Source: Dysidea avara (Eukaryota > Porifera > Demospongiae > Dictyoceratida > Dysideidae). From it: a DNA stretch of 64,000 nt. Position 1 is the first letter of the stretch; every line of letters starts with the position of its first letter. The stretch is from the NCBI RefSeq assembly GCF_963678975.1, contig NC_089272.1, forward strand, positions 26,353,471 through 26,417,470. The letters run 5' to 3'. The notes under the pieces were generated by a model, which made no database searches, was not told the DNA's origin, and saw nothing but the letters and a program-made list of their open reading frames with translations. Of the stretch, positions 46,855 to 58,552 are shown piece by piece. The translations under genes were made by a program, and so were the position numbers.

Positions 46855-47327
46855 TAATAGTTTCCCCTGTAGCTAGCTGTAGTTTATGTAGTTGTAATAG
46901 TTGTTTGTAATTGTAATAAGTTATTGTGGATTTGAAAAAAAATTCAGCGTAAAAAACAAAAAAAACCTATCGATTAATGGGCGTGGCTCCTCATAAGCCA
47001 GCAGGCAGTTATGAACATAGTTTCGTGCATACCTATAGACTTTAATATCACCGATAAATGGGCGCGGCTGCACGTATGGTTGCAGGCAGTCGTCCGATAA
47101 GTGGGCGTGGTTAACGAAAGAAGCTGAGTTGCATCAGGACTTGACTATGACGCGTTTATACACTTCCGTACCGTCCAACTAAACAATTTGCTCCCGTACC
47201 GTCCAACTAAACAATATGCTTCGCACGTGATCCAATCCGTGTCAGACCCGGATAATTTTTAAAGCAGGTCTGACCCGGACAAAATATGACCCGGGTGACC
47301 CGACCCGGTTTCAACGCTGGTGTTCAC

Positions 47328-48472
47328 CATACAGTACCCAAGTGATAGAGTAATGCACTGGCTTAGCTTGAGGTACGTAGCTAAGCAAAAATAAAAAAAA
47401 GGTAACATCATAAATTAATAATGCAGTGCTACCTTTGCATGCATTTGTAAAACTAACATCATGTAGAATTCCGTTACAAACTATCGGTGACGAAGGAAAC
47501 TGGCCACAATGGGATGGGTATTTACACAGTCAATAGCCTGATATTCCCAGACAGAATACCTATCACCTTCCAGTGTCAAGTACTTTCCATTGCTCAGCGG
47601 TAGCAGAGCCTACAATCAATTTGATTTTCATAAATTATGGACTCTACTAGAGAAATTAGAAATTTAAAAATGTTATGCATAGCTATATACTGTACCTAGC
47701 TAACTACATATTGTGTGCCACTGTGTGCAAGCTTATTTACGCTAGCTATTCACTATGACTACATAAAATATTATTGTGACTAAAGTGTCAAAAACTCCAC
47801 AGAGGTGCATGATTAACTCTGTCTATAATATTGATTATATCCTCCACATAATTTTGCAGACAGCTTACTGTTCAATTCCCAGGAGATCCATGTACAGCAG
47901 CTATTGCCGTCAGACTGTAAAAAGACTTTACTTAATTATGTTGTCTGGTCATTCACACTGTTGTGTTGTAAAGATTTCAGGATCATGCATAGTACCAGTA
48001 GATTTTGTCGTAGTTTGATTATATTTAGCTATTAACACTTCCTTTTTGAAACACTATGTTACATCTTGCATACCTTATACTGAAACAGAATTTTAAAAGG
48101 TGTCACTGGTGGATTTTTTAGTGTAGCTAAACAGACAAGCAAGCAAGTACACAATTACACGTTAATATAATTTTCTCTGGAAATCATGTAGTTGATAAAT
48201 ACTGCAGGTACTGTTTGATTACCTTATGCTAGTATAAATCATTAATCATTCATAGCATAATTATACCACTTAAGCACAAATATTTTTGATATACCCTACA
48301 CTAAGGTGTGGTTCATATCTATAGTTGGGATGAGGACAAGTACAAGAGGATTCACTTAGCAGATACTGTGTATTTTCTGATCCGGCTAAGTAAACTTACC
48401 ATGTATTGCATTAATGATGTCAATCCCAAATGTGACAAAAATTTTAGATGTGGAGAAAAATAATTAGAGATA
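47328..48472. other. Intergenic DNA
   Basis: No supported gene or element; AT-rich with scattered short frames. Confidence 0.5.
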
Positions 48473-49109
48473 TGTGACTGGATCTACGAAAACCATTCTT
48501 ATCGCCCAAGACAGGAAGTTTGATTTTTTCACACAAACACAAAGCTTAATGAATGCACTATCAAGTTTCACTGCCACAGTCGACCAGAGTAAAGCGGCCT
48601 GTATTGCTGGCTGCTTTTCTAGAGCACAGTGGCGAGCCGTACGAGTGGTCTGGGGTCTTGATGGAGCCCTGGCCAACCAGGAGATGGCTGTGTGTGGCTG
48701 TACAGCTCTGTGGTGTTGGACAATGACCTGTGCTGTAAATTTCCTTTCATTTTAGCCAGTTCTGAGCCCTGAATGGCCTATAACTTGGCCTAATTCATCC
48801 CAGCACATCTCTTTTCAATTTTTGAACACCATCTTGCCAGCCTTCCAGGGCCCCCGCCTCCCACCCTTCTGGAGCTCGCCTGATACAGACAACCTCGGTT
48901 TAAAAACTATCTAAAATGGCGGGAAACTTAGCTGTTGACTACTTCTTCAGTGGATGATCAGGAAGGTAAGAAATTGTTGTGAAACGTGTGAAAATTTGGT
49001 ATGCGTAGCTACCACCATTGGCCAGCTACAACACACAGAATATTTAAAACCGATGTTTCTCGATACTTTTAAATGGGCGATAAGACCGGTTTCCCCAGAG
49101 ACAGTCACA
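48473..49109. mobile_element. TA-flanked TIR element, 637 bp
   Basis: TGTGACTG at the left and CAGTCACA at the right, with CTTATCGCCCA/TGGGCGATAAG inside, form the TIRs. TA precedes and follows. A truncated relative lies at 29700-30135. A 93-codon frame on the plus strand is interrupted in the relative and not conserved, so it is not called a gene. Tc1/mariner-like target; non-autonomous. Confidence 0.7.
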
Positions 49110-49466
49110 TATATTGATAGATTCCATGGTTGGCAATTAAATGGAATTCACAAGTGCTTGTGATCTAACCCACAGTGAAATTATTTGTACATAATATTGC
49201 AATGTCAGATCAAAGGTGCACTACCATAATAGCCACAACGTATAATAACAGATACTGTAACTGTGTTGTGGGGCCATTCAAAAAATGAAATTTGGAAACT
49301 TAAACATTGTGGAATTGAAAACAGAAAATCAAACTGAATAACTGAACTTGATATTGGTCAAATATTTCAGGTCAGGAGGTCATTAAACTACAGTGTAGGT
49401 GCATGGAAAGGCTGGCTGTATACATGTGCCTGGTTTACAAAACTTGTTTTTGTAAACGTTTGTGTG

Positions 49467-49498
<32 letters not shown>

Positions 49499-50504
49499 TG
49501 TGTGTGGCCTCGTAGACTACCACGTACCCAAACGAAAATGAAGAGCAGCTTTTTTTTTAGGCTTTATTGAGAGAATTTGTGGGGAAAAAACACTACACTA
49601 TGGTAAAACTATAAAACAGTAAATTAGAAGATACTTCTGTGTGTTAAAAGTGGTTTGTTTAGCAAGCACTTCCTTAGAAAAATATCATGAATTAGTAGTT
49701 ACAATATTTGATGTATTATTGCAAAATCAAAGACCTTTTAGCTAAAATAATAACATGGTTAGTTAATTCCAGATGAGTTAGCTACGAAGCTGCAAGGTGC
49801 CTGAATTTTAGAAGTAGTACAACATCAACTTGTTTCTCACACTGATGTACGTATACATATGTAGTAGTAAAAGCAAGGTAACCTTATTAATCAACATATC
49901 AACATAGCTGTATGTGACTTAATTTGATAAAATCTCATATGCACAAATATCCAGTTTCATGAGTTTGGAGAACAATATAGGAGTGTATCATCAGATTAAT
50001 AGTCTGACCTGTCATTCTACATCAATACCATGCTGAGAGGCAAAAGAATTGGATGTGTATGGAACCATAGTTTTGTCAAGTTTGGTTGCATATTGTGGTC
50101 TCAATTGTGTCACTTTAAAACATCATGAGACAGTATAAATCACACATGATAGCAGCTTTTTGGGAACTGATTGACAAATACGTGGTCTTTCATAGAGATG
50201 CTCTTGTAAAAAGGAAGTTTTGACAATTTTGGGTTTTCAGCTTCAATATAAATTTTATTTTCAATTCAGTTTTCAGTTTCAATTTTTAATTTTGCTGTTT
50301 TCAACTATATGGTGTACCCTGTGTTGTAGTAGGTAAATTTAAAGGAGTTATATCATGGGTGGTACATCGTCATGTGGATTCTATTAGGTTTTAAACAAAC
50401 AGCACTGCCATTTCCCTGACAAGCATCAGAAAAGGTACAATAAAATATAAGCTTAGGCTTCTTAGAGATGTAACATAGACCACATATGTCATGATTGATT
50501 TAAC
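49110..50504. other. Intergenic DNA with a TGCG microsatellite
   Basis: No gene. Contains the (TGCG)n tract at 49461-49506. A fragment near 50045 (ATTGGATGTGTATGGAACC) resembles the right arm of the 31845-32081 MITE. Confidence 0.5.
49461..49506 (+). repeat. (TGCG)n/(TG)n microsatellite
   Basis: Alternating purine-pyrimidine run of GTGTGTGCGTGCG type over ~46 bp. Such tracts can adopt Z-DNA. Confidence 0.85.
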
Positions 50505-50676
50505 CTATAATCATCCTTAATCAGATGGCTGCAGGTTTGAGGCTGCCCAGGTCCAGTGATGAATTCCTTTCTCCACCTTTTCAAACACACTTTCTGTAAC
50601 AACTTTAAACAGGCTGTAGGACCAGGTGTCCTACAGACCTTCAGCACTTGTGCTGTAAAACCTTAATAAATAATAT
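50505..50676 (+). mobile_element. SINE-A copy
   Basis: Shares GATGGCTGCAGGTTTGAGGC, CTGCCCAGGTCCAGT, TTTCAAACACACTTTCTGTA, GGCTGTAGGACCAGGTGTCC and GCACTTGTGCTGTAAA with the copies at 50766 and 52968. It ends in an AATAAATAA tail. Box-B-like GGTTTGAGGCT is present. Confidence 0.7.
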
Positions 50677-50765
50677 CCATTCAGTTCCACATGGGGTACT
50701 TAGAGATAATACACTCTCTAGAGTTCCTATGGATACATATACATGAAATTGACAAGAAGAAAACA

Positions 50766-50968
50766 TCCTGACTGCCTGGCAGACTCATGTAAGTATTCGA
50801 GCGCTAATCGGATGGATGCAGGTTCAAGGCTGCCCAGGTCCAGTCATGGATTTTTTCTGCTTTCTCCACCTTTTCAAACACACTTTCTGTAACAACTTTA
50901 AACAGGCTGTAGGACCAGGTGTCCTACAGACCTTCAGCACTTGTGCTGTAAAGCCTTAATAAATAAAT
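50766..50968 (+). mobile_element. SINE-A copy (fullest)
   Basis: Candidate box A near TGGCAGACTC (50778) and box B GGTTCAAGGCT (50821-50831), about 44 bp apart as in tRNA-derived SINEs. The conserved body ends with GCACTTGTGCTGTAAAGCC and an (AATA)n tail resembling the tail of the 43.8-kb LINE. The tRNA origin is an inference; box A is weak. Confidence 0.7.
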
Positions 50969-51101
50969 AACACTGATATCATTAAATGGATGATACAGCT
51001 GCGGAACAAAATTTATTGTAAAAAATTGCCAACTGCCTATGAGCTGATTATATATATTTGTAGTTTGTATGTAACATGTTTTATTTCAGTATAGCGACAT
51101 C

Positions 51102-54100
51102 ATGAAAGTGACTGATACTTTTCACATTATTAGAACATTATGTTTGGCTTTGATGTTAGCAAATAATTGTGTAGCACAAAGTAAGTTGCTGTTAGTTAGC
51201 ATATTGTATTAATCTGTATTTATGGATCTGCTTCAGCAAACTCTGTATTATATTATTCTGTATACACTGACTATTATGTAATATACTGTCAGTATCAATG
51301 CATTTCATTAATGTGATACCTACCAACACTGAACACTTTTTTCTTATGAAACAAAGTACATATGTACTGCAGTGTCTGATTTTGTTATTGTTAATGTGAT
51401 TATTAATGTGTCCACTTGTGATATTAATTCTTATTTTCTTAGTCCCTGCTCCCACTGTAAGTGTCACTAGCACTCCTCAGATTGTTGGTCAGGCAGTGTC
51501 ACTGGACTGTAGTGTGACTACTGTGGCAAGCGTCAGCAATAGTGCAGTGAATGTTACATGGAGAAGCAATGGTGTAGTATTACAGAGGGTGACAGGAGTT
51601 GGCACTGCTACTCCTATGGGCAATATGGTAGTTTAAATACACTCTTACATCATCTCACGATTGACCACAACTGATGATGGTAGAGCATACCAGTGTGAAG
51701 TTTCCATCAGTGCTACTCCCCCAGTTAATGCTACTGATAATATAATATTGGATGTGATAGGTTAGTGTTTGTAGACATGCAGCATGCAGTGGTGTAGACA
51801 GAGTTCAAGTAATAAGTGGACACACCTACTTCCCTACAGATTAAACTCACACCAAGTGCAAGTCTAACTATTTATGTGGCCTCTGTTTACATGGCAATCT
51901 GCATATCTTATAAAATGTTATAGTGATGCTGCAGCTTAAGAGATTTACTTCATGAATAATAATAGAAGCTAAAGATACTTAAATAATTAACTTATCATAA
52001 AAAATATGTACCTACTTATCACATGTTTCTTTTTTTTTTTTTAAATAGCTGTTTAACTACATTTCAACCCAGTTGTGAGAATTGTTAATTGTTATTTCAG
52101 CATTAATTTTGATGCTCACACCTTGTAGTAACAAAGACTGTCGTTTTAACAATTTTGTTCACACAACTACTATACTTCCAAAATATGTCTTCCTAAGCCA
52201 CCTCCATTTTAAAATAGGAAGTGGTTACTGAACTGAAAGGTTTTTATTTTCACAGCTAATAGTTTCTCCGAGCATTCGACTTTAGGGGATGCGTCTAGTA
52301 GTTTCCCCAAGCATTTAACTTTAGGGGACACGAAAAGTAGCATTAGCATTAGGGTTAGGCTCGGGTTCAGCTCTTAACCTTTAGGTTACATTCTTCTTAC
52401 TGTATTATAGTGTATATAGTGAGACTACTACCTGAGTAGCATTTATAAGATAGAAAAGTAGGGTAGTGAATGGGTAGCTAGCGGTGGTAGCACAGTGGTT
52501 AGCCCACTGCCTACAGTTCAGTAGTTCAGGGTTCAATCCCAGGTTGAGTTTTGTGGGTTTTTTTTTTCATTTAGTGCCGGACCCTTTTTTGTCTAAGTTT
52601 TACTGTCGGTTCAATAGCGAGTCCGAACCGACTTTTGGTTCAGTAACCACTGCGTTTAAAATATTACTTTATTGAATGTGTATTCAGTGTAGTAAGGTCT
52701 AGGAGACAATGTTGAAGACACAGAATACCGGTATGCCTTCAGAGTGACCCTGAACACCTTAAATTTAAAAGTATATAATTTAACTGAATATTCTAGTACA
52801 GTGACTAATTAACTAACATACTGATATCTTCAGCCAAACAAACTGTAAGTTGACTATGTTTAAAGCTACAGGCTTGATTTCCTCACTGTCCAATGTCAAA
52901 AATACATGCCACAACAGCTACAGTACTTGCATGCACTTACCATTGTTCTCTATTGTGTTCCATCACATATGCTGGCAGACTCCTGTAAGTGTTTGAGCAT
53001 TAATCGGATGACTGCAGGTTTGAGGCCGTCTAGGTCCAGTCATGGATTTTTTCTCCTTACTCCACCTTTTCAAACACACTTTCTGTAATAACTTTAAACA
53101 AGCTGTAGGACCAGGTGTCCTACAGACCTTCAGCACTTGTGCTGTAAAGCCTTAAATACGTAGGTGTTATTTTGCAGGTAGAGGTGTTTTTTTACTACTG
53201 TAATGCCTGTATGATGTATGGAATAGAGCTGGTCATCTTAAAATGTAGCAATTGACAGTTGGGGTGTATGTTCAGTTCTGTAATTGCTGTAATTTTATTA
53301 TGTTGACTTTTCCACCCTGAAGACCCAATGTAAATTGTTACTGTGCAACTTTGATATTGTGCATGTTTTTCTTCTACCAAGACATAATGTAGACTTCCAA
53401 AACATTAAAATTTACATTTTTCATACTGATATATATAACTCCAGATCAACAGCAGATATCTTAATTATGATTTTTGTAAATAGTTACATTCAAATCTTTC
53501 TGCTTATTTGTGTACTGGTTGCCATGTAAACAAACACAAATATGGCAAATTTTATATCTTTACTTTTTAAAGAAACTAGTTTTAAATTTTGTAGTAGCTA
53601 GATGGTTCTTTTATCAAGTCTAAAACTTCCTGTAAAAATAATTACAAGATGTTTTAAATTTTAATTTTGAAGTTATGTTACAGGTGTTGTCTTGATTTTC
53701 ATAGTTTTTTTTGTAAATTTTCATATGCTTAAGAATTTTTCAGTACACCAACTATTTTCTGGAAGGAGACAACCTGGGCTATAATTCCTGTAAAAACATT
53801 TTTACATTTTAGCTTAGTTTTTAATGTTGTCAAAGTCAGATTGTGGCTTTTGCAATGAAATTCATAGAATAAAATTATGCATAAAAATGTGCATTGTAAC
53901 AATAAACAGTGCAGAGTAGTAGATCTTTTAATAATAATGAGTATGGCATGTTATAAACAAATATTGTAGGCCACCTCTAGCTACATATAGGATGGTTCAT
54001 TAATTTTTTTGCTGTAAGATGATGCCTTGGTGCAATATTTATGCAAATTTCCTTTCTATATTCCGTTGAATTAGGAGGAGTATACATGTACAGGCCCACC

Positions 54101-56167
54101 CCTGTTTTCTTTACTGCTGTAATGGCTGGAATATACCTGGATTCCTTACATTTCAAGAAATGAAATTTGGGGTGCTAGTTCAGTTCTGAAATTCATTTTA
54201 GAATATGTTGACCTCCTGAAATCTCAATGTATTACCTTCCATGAGAAGTTTTCCTGTCTACATTCCCCTGAATTAGGAGTAGCATGCCTGTACAGGCCCA
54301 TCCTAGGTTACACCATACACTGTCACATGCAAGATATTTTGTTAATATACTAATTATTGTTTTATTCACAGTTCCTACTCCCAATATCACTGTTGTTGCC
54401 CTCAACCCTCAGATAGTTGGTCAGTCACTAACACTGGAATGTAATATAACTACTGTGAGAGGTGTCACCAGTAGAGTGGATATTGTGTGGAATAGCAATG
54501 ATATGGAATTAGAGAGGATTGAAGAAGTTGATATTACCTCCACACCAGAAAACTCAGTAGTGTACAGAGACATTTACACCATCTCACAATTGACCACAAC
54601 TGATAATGGTACAATGTACCAGTGTGAGGTAGTAATTAACACTAGTCCACCAGTAATGACTAATTACAGTGTTACACTACATTTGGATGTGATGGGTTAG
54701 TAACATTAATTTGTATTTACAGAGTACTTTATATCTATACCAAAACAGCCAAGCTGTGAAAAGAGGTTGCAGTCCTCCAAAAAGACCATGGTAAAACTAA
54801 AAAAAGTTGTGAAATCAAAGATGGCAACCAAGAAATGACTTAATGACAATCATTAATTAATGATATTACTGACATCATTAAATGACTGGCATTAGCATCA
54901 TTGTAGTCATTCATTGACTGCCACCTTTGATTTCACAACCTTCACCACCCTGGCTTTTTTGGAGGCCACAAATTTTTTCACAGCTTGGCTGTTTTCATAT
55001 AAATATCACTTCATTTCAAGCTTTGGGTTTTTTTTTCTCTCTTTACTATAGGAATTTTGAAAAAGAAAAAGGAGTACAAATATGTGTCTTTATCTGAAAC
55101 TGAACAAAATGATTATCATGCAGCTATTAGGGTGACTTGTAGCATGACTGATCCCTGCAGGGGTGGATCCATGGGACCCCTGTTTGAAAGAGCTGTAGAA
55201 TTACTTGTAAGCTGCTGACAAGTTAAACTCTATAACCAATTTCATCTTGTAATTTAAAGAAATATTTATTACAAACACTTAAGGTGGCAAAACACTCATT
55301 TTAACTGTTAATCATATGAAACTGCTACCCCAGTATCTTCATACACAATAACTGCTCTAAAAACAATTATTGTTTAATGCTATTACAACTAATATAGATG
55401 CACTTCAGTTGCCCTAGATTTAACAATGAAACTTTGTTGGAGAGATTTGCAATATTACTAGGTGGCTGGACTGAGAGAGCTGGACTAAAACTAAAATTAT
55501 CAGGCTTCAGAGTGGACCCCTTTTAAAAGCCTGGATCCACACCCACCCTGTGTAGGGTATTACGTATAACTGAACTATCTACTGGGTGATTTTTTACATG
55601 GCTAAGCTAATTTGTTTGTAGCTGAACTTTCCACATAGTGACTTGATTGCAGCTGATTATTCTACAGGGTGACTTGTAACATCTACAGAGTGACTTGTAT
55701 ATAGCTGAAATTTTTACAAATATACTCATGGTGTGACATGCTGGCTTTCTTGGCTGCACGACACACTATTGTGTGTCTTGATTTTAACGTGTATATTACT
55801 TCAACTTGTGATAATGTGTTCATTAATTCTTATTTATGCATATTCTTAGTCCCTGCTCCCACTGTAAGTGTCACAAGCACTCCTCAGATTGTTGGTCAGG
55901 TGGTGTCACTGGACTGTAGTGTGACTACTGTGGCAAGCGTCAGCAACAGTGCAGTGAATGTTACATGGAGAAGCAATGGTGTAGTATTACAGAGGGTAAC
56001 AGAAGTTGGCACGACTAATCCTATAGGCAATACAGTAGTTTACATACACTCTTACATCATCTCACAACTGAGCACAACTGATGATGGTAGAGCATACCAG
56101 TGTGAAGTTTCCATCAGTGCTACTCCACCAGTTAATGCTACTGATAATATAATATTGGATGTGATAG
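51102..56167 (+). CDS. Tandem-Ig secreted or surface protein, partial, with a stop in the first Ig exon
   Basis: Predicted exons: 51102-51180 (signal peptide, MKVTDTFHIIRTLCLALMLA, donor GTAAGT), 51443-51760 (Ig-A1), 54372-54695 (Ig-B1), 55850-56167 (Ig-A2). All Ig exons are phase 1-1 and 318-324 bp. Each Ig has the canonical cysteine (LDCSV, LECNI), a tryptophan (VTWRSNG, IVWNSND) and a D.G..YQCEV second cysteine. Ig-A1 and Ig-A2 are nearly identical, but Ig-A1 has TAA at 51634-51636 where Ig-A2 has TAC. Because all Ig exons are symmetrical, skipping Ig-A1 would restore the frame. No membrane span or intracellular domain lies inside the window. Flanking intron sequence is duplicated with the exons, and the window end resembles the intron before Ig-B1, so further exons are expected beyond 64000. 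Function unknown; adhesion or receptor role is inference. Confidence 0.7.
52215..52340 (-). repeat. Inverted copy of the CCTAAAGTCGAATGCTC repeat family
   Basis: Contains GAAGTGGTTACTGAACTGAA and two units of AGCATTCGACTTTAGGGGA, matching 40509-40670 in reverse. Lies in the intron after Ig-A1. Confidence 0.65.
52480..52560 (+). mobile_element. tRNA-like SINE head (SINE-B)
   Basis: Box A TAGCACAGTGG (52488-52498) and a perfect box B GGTTCAATCCC (52530-52540), 31 bp apart, inside a 70-bp tRNA-like stretch followed by a T-rich run. This fits an RNA polymerase III promoter of a tRNA-derived SINE. Not called a tRNA gene because acceptor pairing and anticodon loop are not convincing. Confidence 0.6.
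52968..53156 (+). mobile_element. SINE-A copy in the Ig-gene intron
   Basis: Same body as the 50.8-kb copy (TGGCAGACTCCTGTAAG, GCAGGTTTGAGGCC, GGACCAGGTGTCCTACAGAC). The homologous intron at 63.7-63.8 kb lacks it, so it inserted after the Ig module duplicated, or was lost there. Confidence 0.75.
54741..54995. mobile_element. Foldback element, divergent relative of the CAAAACAGCCAAGCTGT palindrome
   Basis: Begins CAAAACAGCCAAGCTGTGAA and ends with the inverse at 54995, with a different centre from the copies at 12218 and 56513. It lies just after Ig-B1. Confidence 0.7.
55610..55787. mobile_element. Fragment of the satellite-bearing element (head end)
   Basis: Degenerate minisatellite units (TTTGTAGCTGAACTTTCCAC, TCTACAGGGTGACTTGTA) are followed by GCTGGCTTTCTTGG and ACACACTATTGTGTGTCTTG, matching the terminal sequence at 58510-58552. 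The head is largely deleted. It ends about 60 bp before the Ig-A2 acceptor. Confidence 0.65.
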
Positions 56168-56512
56168 GTTAGTGTTTGTAGTCAGCATGTAGGAGTTCCA
56201 GTAAAAAGTTGACACACCTACTTCCCTACAGATCAAACTGCCACAAAATGCAAGTCTAACTATGTGGCCTCTGTTTACATGGCAATAATTTTGCATATTT
56301 TATAAAATGCTACAGTAATCCTGCAGGTTAAGAGTTTACTGAATGACATGAACTAAAGATGCTGCAACAATACGTACTTGAGTAACTTTTTAATAGCTTA
56401 AATCACCTGTATAGCTACATTTCAGCCCAGTTTTTGATTCAACATTTAATGCTTAAGCCTAGCAACAACAAGGATTGTAGTTTGAACAATTTGCATCACA
56501 CAACTATATAAT

Positions 56513-58552
56513 ATCTAATCCAAAACAGCCAAGCTGTAAAAAAAATAGTGCAGCCCTCAAAAAGGCTATGGTGAAAAAAAGATGTGAAATCCAAGGTGGC
56601 AGCCATGAAATGGCTGTGATGGTAGGTTAATGGTAAAAATTTTAATAACGACAATTCAGGTGAATTTTGTGCCAATTGACCAAACAGCACCAAAATTCAC
56701 CTGAATTGTTGTTATTAAAATTTTTACCATTAATCTACCATCACAGCCATTTCTTGGCCGCCACCTTGGATTTCACATCTTTTTTCACCATAGCCTTTTT
56801 GAGGGCTGCACTATTTTTTTACAGCTTGGCTGTTTTGGATTAGATTTCACTTCTTTTTGTATTTGTATACCCCAAAGCTGGCCTTAGCCGGCTTTGGGAC
56901 TTTTTTAACATATCTTTTTTTCTTTACCACAGGAAGAAGAGAAGATGAAGCAGATGTACTTTAAACATGTCTGATTTTATTGGTAAATGTACAAATTATA
57001 TATATATATATATAATACATATATTTATTACAGAACTCTCCATGGTGGTTTCTTTGTAACTGAACACTCTACAAAGTGACTACTTCTAGCTTCTCTCTCT
57101 ACCGGGTGAATTGTTTGTAGCTGAACTATCTACAAGGTAACTTCTTCTAGCTGATCTCTCTACAGGGTAATTTGTTTGTAACTGAATTCTGTACAGGTGA
57201 ATGTTTGCAGCTGAGCTCTTTACAGAATGGTTTCTTTGTAGCTGAACTATCTACAAGGTAACTTCTTCTAACTGATCTTTCTACAGGGAAATTTGTTTGT
57301 GGCTGAATTTTCTACAGGGTGATTTCTTCTCAGCTGAACTCTCTACATGGTGGTTTCTTTGTAGCTGAACTCTCTACAAGGTGATTTCTTCTAGCTAATC
57401 TCTCTACAGGGAGATTTGTTTGTAGCTGAACTCTCTACATGTGGTTTGTTTGCAGCTGAACTCTCTACATGATGGTTTCTTTGTAGCTGAACACTCTACA
57501 AGGTAACTTCTTCTAGCTGATCTCTCTACAGGGCGATTTGTTTGTAGCTGAACTCTCTACATGATGGTTTCTTTGTAGCTGAACTCTCTGCAAGGTAACT
57601 TTTTCTAGCTGATCTCTCTACAGGGCGATTTGTTTGTAGCTGAACTCTCTACATGGTGGTTTCTTTGTAGCTGATCGCTATACAGGTTACTTGTTTCTAG
57701 CTGGTCTCTTGCATTCTCTTCAGGGTGACTGCTCTATTAGGATGACTGCTCTATTAGAGTATCTCGATCTCGTACTTGCTACACCAAGTTGGATTTAACT
57801 CCGTGGCTTTATGTCTGATTCTTCTATACCATTGAAGAGCCTTTCTAAGATGATGACTCCATCTATACAGCGATTTTCAAAGCATTACCCCAAGCGGTTT
57901 ATCTGGTAGGCGTGGCAAGCATTCGTTTTTTATTAGCTAATCTCGATTGCGTAATTGTTACACACTGTTGGTTTTTTCGTTGTATCTTCCTGAGTTTTAG
58001 CTCGATTTCTTTCAAACCACAAAAGGTTTGAGATTCAATAGTTAACCTATTAACCCACCTATTTTCAGCTTCTTCCCATACGCGGTTTACCCTGTAGGCG
58101 TGACAACATGTTGGTGTTATTTTTCGTCAATATTCGCTCATAACTCTTTGCCTGTTTATCGTATTCCTGCCAATGTTGGTACTAAGATGCGTCTTTGTAC
58201 CCCTGTTCTGTGTGCCAAATTTCAAGGCAATCGGATATGGAGTTCGCGTTTTATAGCAGTTTTTGTAAGTGTGCGAAAAGAGGAAGAAAAGTAAGAAGAA
58301 TAAAAAACCAAGAAACTAAGCCAATTTTTGAAGTCGCATATCTCGGGAACACTTTAAGCGATTTCGCTCACATTTGGAATGTGGAGTGCTGAAGTTGGAG
58401 GGAGTGTCCATAGCAAAATTCGTCTTGTTTGATCAAGGAAGCGCAGAGCTACGGAGGTGCTAAAATTACGTTTTCTTTCTTCCTGTCAATATACTCACGG
58501 GTGTTGCGCGCCGGCTTCTTGGGCCGCACAACACACTACCGTGTGTCTTGAT
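56513..58552. mobile_element. Minisatellite-bearing element, copy 2 (inverted, short array)
   Basis: Order: terminal palindrome 56513-56845, tail with CCCAAAGCTGGCC and GAAGAAGAGAAGATG, a short minisatellite (about 57040-57715, units like TTGTAGCTGAACTCTCTACA), two copies of the window-wide motif (57726-57759), a unique head (57760-58500) and terminus ACACACTACCGTGTGTCTTG (ending 58552). Every part has its inverse in 6128-12548. It lies in the intron downstream of Ig-A2. Confidence 0.8.

Larger units (their letters stand above)
42312..47319. mobile_element. hAT-type element, 5.0 kb, filled with retroelement remnants
   Basis: Termini CAGAGTTGAAACCGGGTC (42312) and the inverse of CAGCGTTGAAACCGGGTC (ending 47319) match at 17 of 18 positions. 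Flanks GTGTTCAC at 42304-42311 and 47320-47327 are a perfect 8-bp target duplication, diagnostic of hAT. Subterminal repeats of GGGCGTGGCT/GGGCGCGGCT with nearby ACGAAAGAAACTTT or ACGAAAGAAGCTGA occur near both ends. No hAT transposase was recognised; the interior holds the REL-type and LINE relics listed separately. It is therefore non-autonomous, or lost its gene to later insertions. Confidence 0.8.

Noticed and set aside
48474..48755. 93-codon frame that could be a small gene
   Set aside because: It lies wholly inside a TA-flanked TIR element, starts within the TIR and is not preserved in the relative at 29700.
52480..52560. Functional tRNA gene
   Set aside because: A and B boxes are good, but acceptor-stem pairing and an anticodon arm are not convincing and a SINE-like T-rich body follows.
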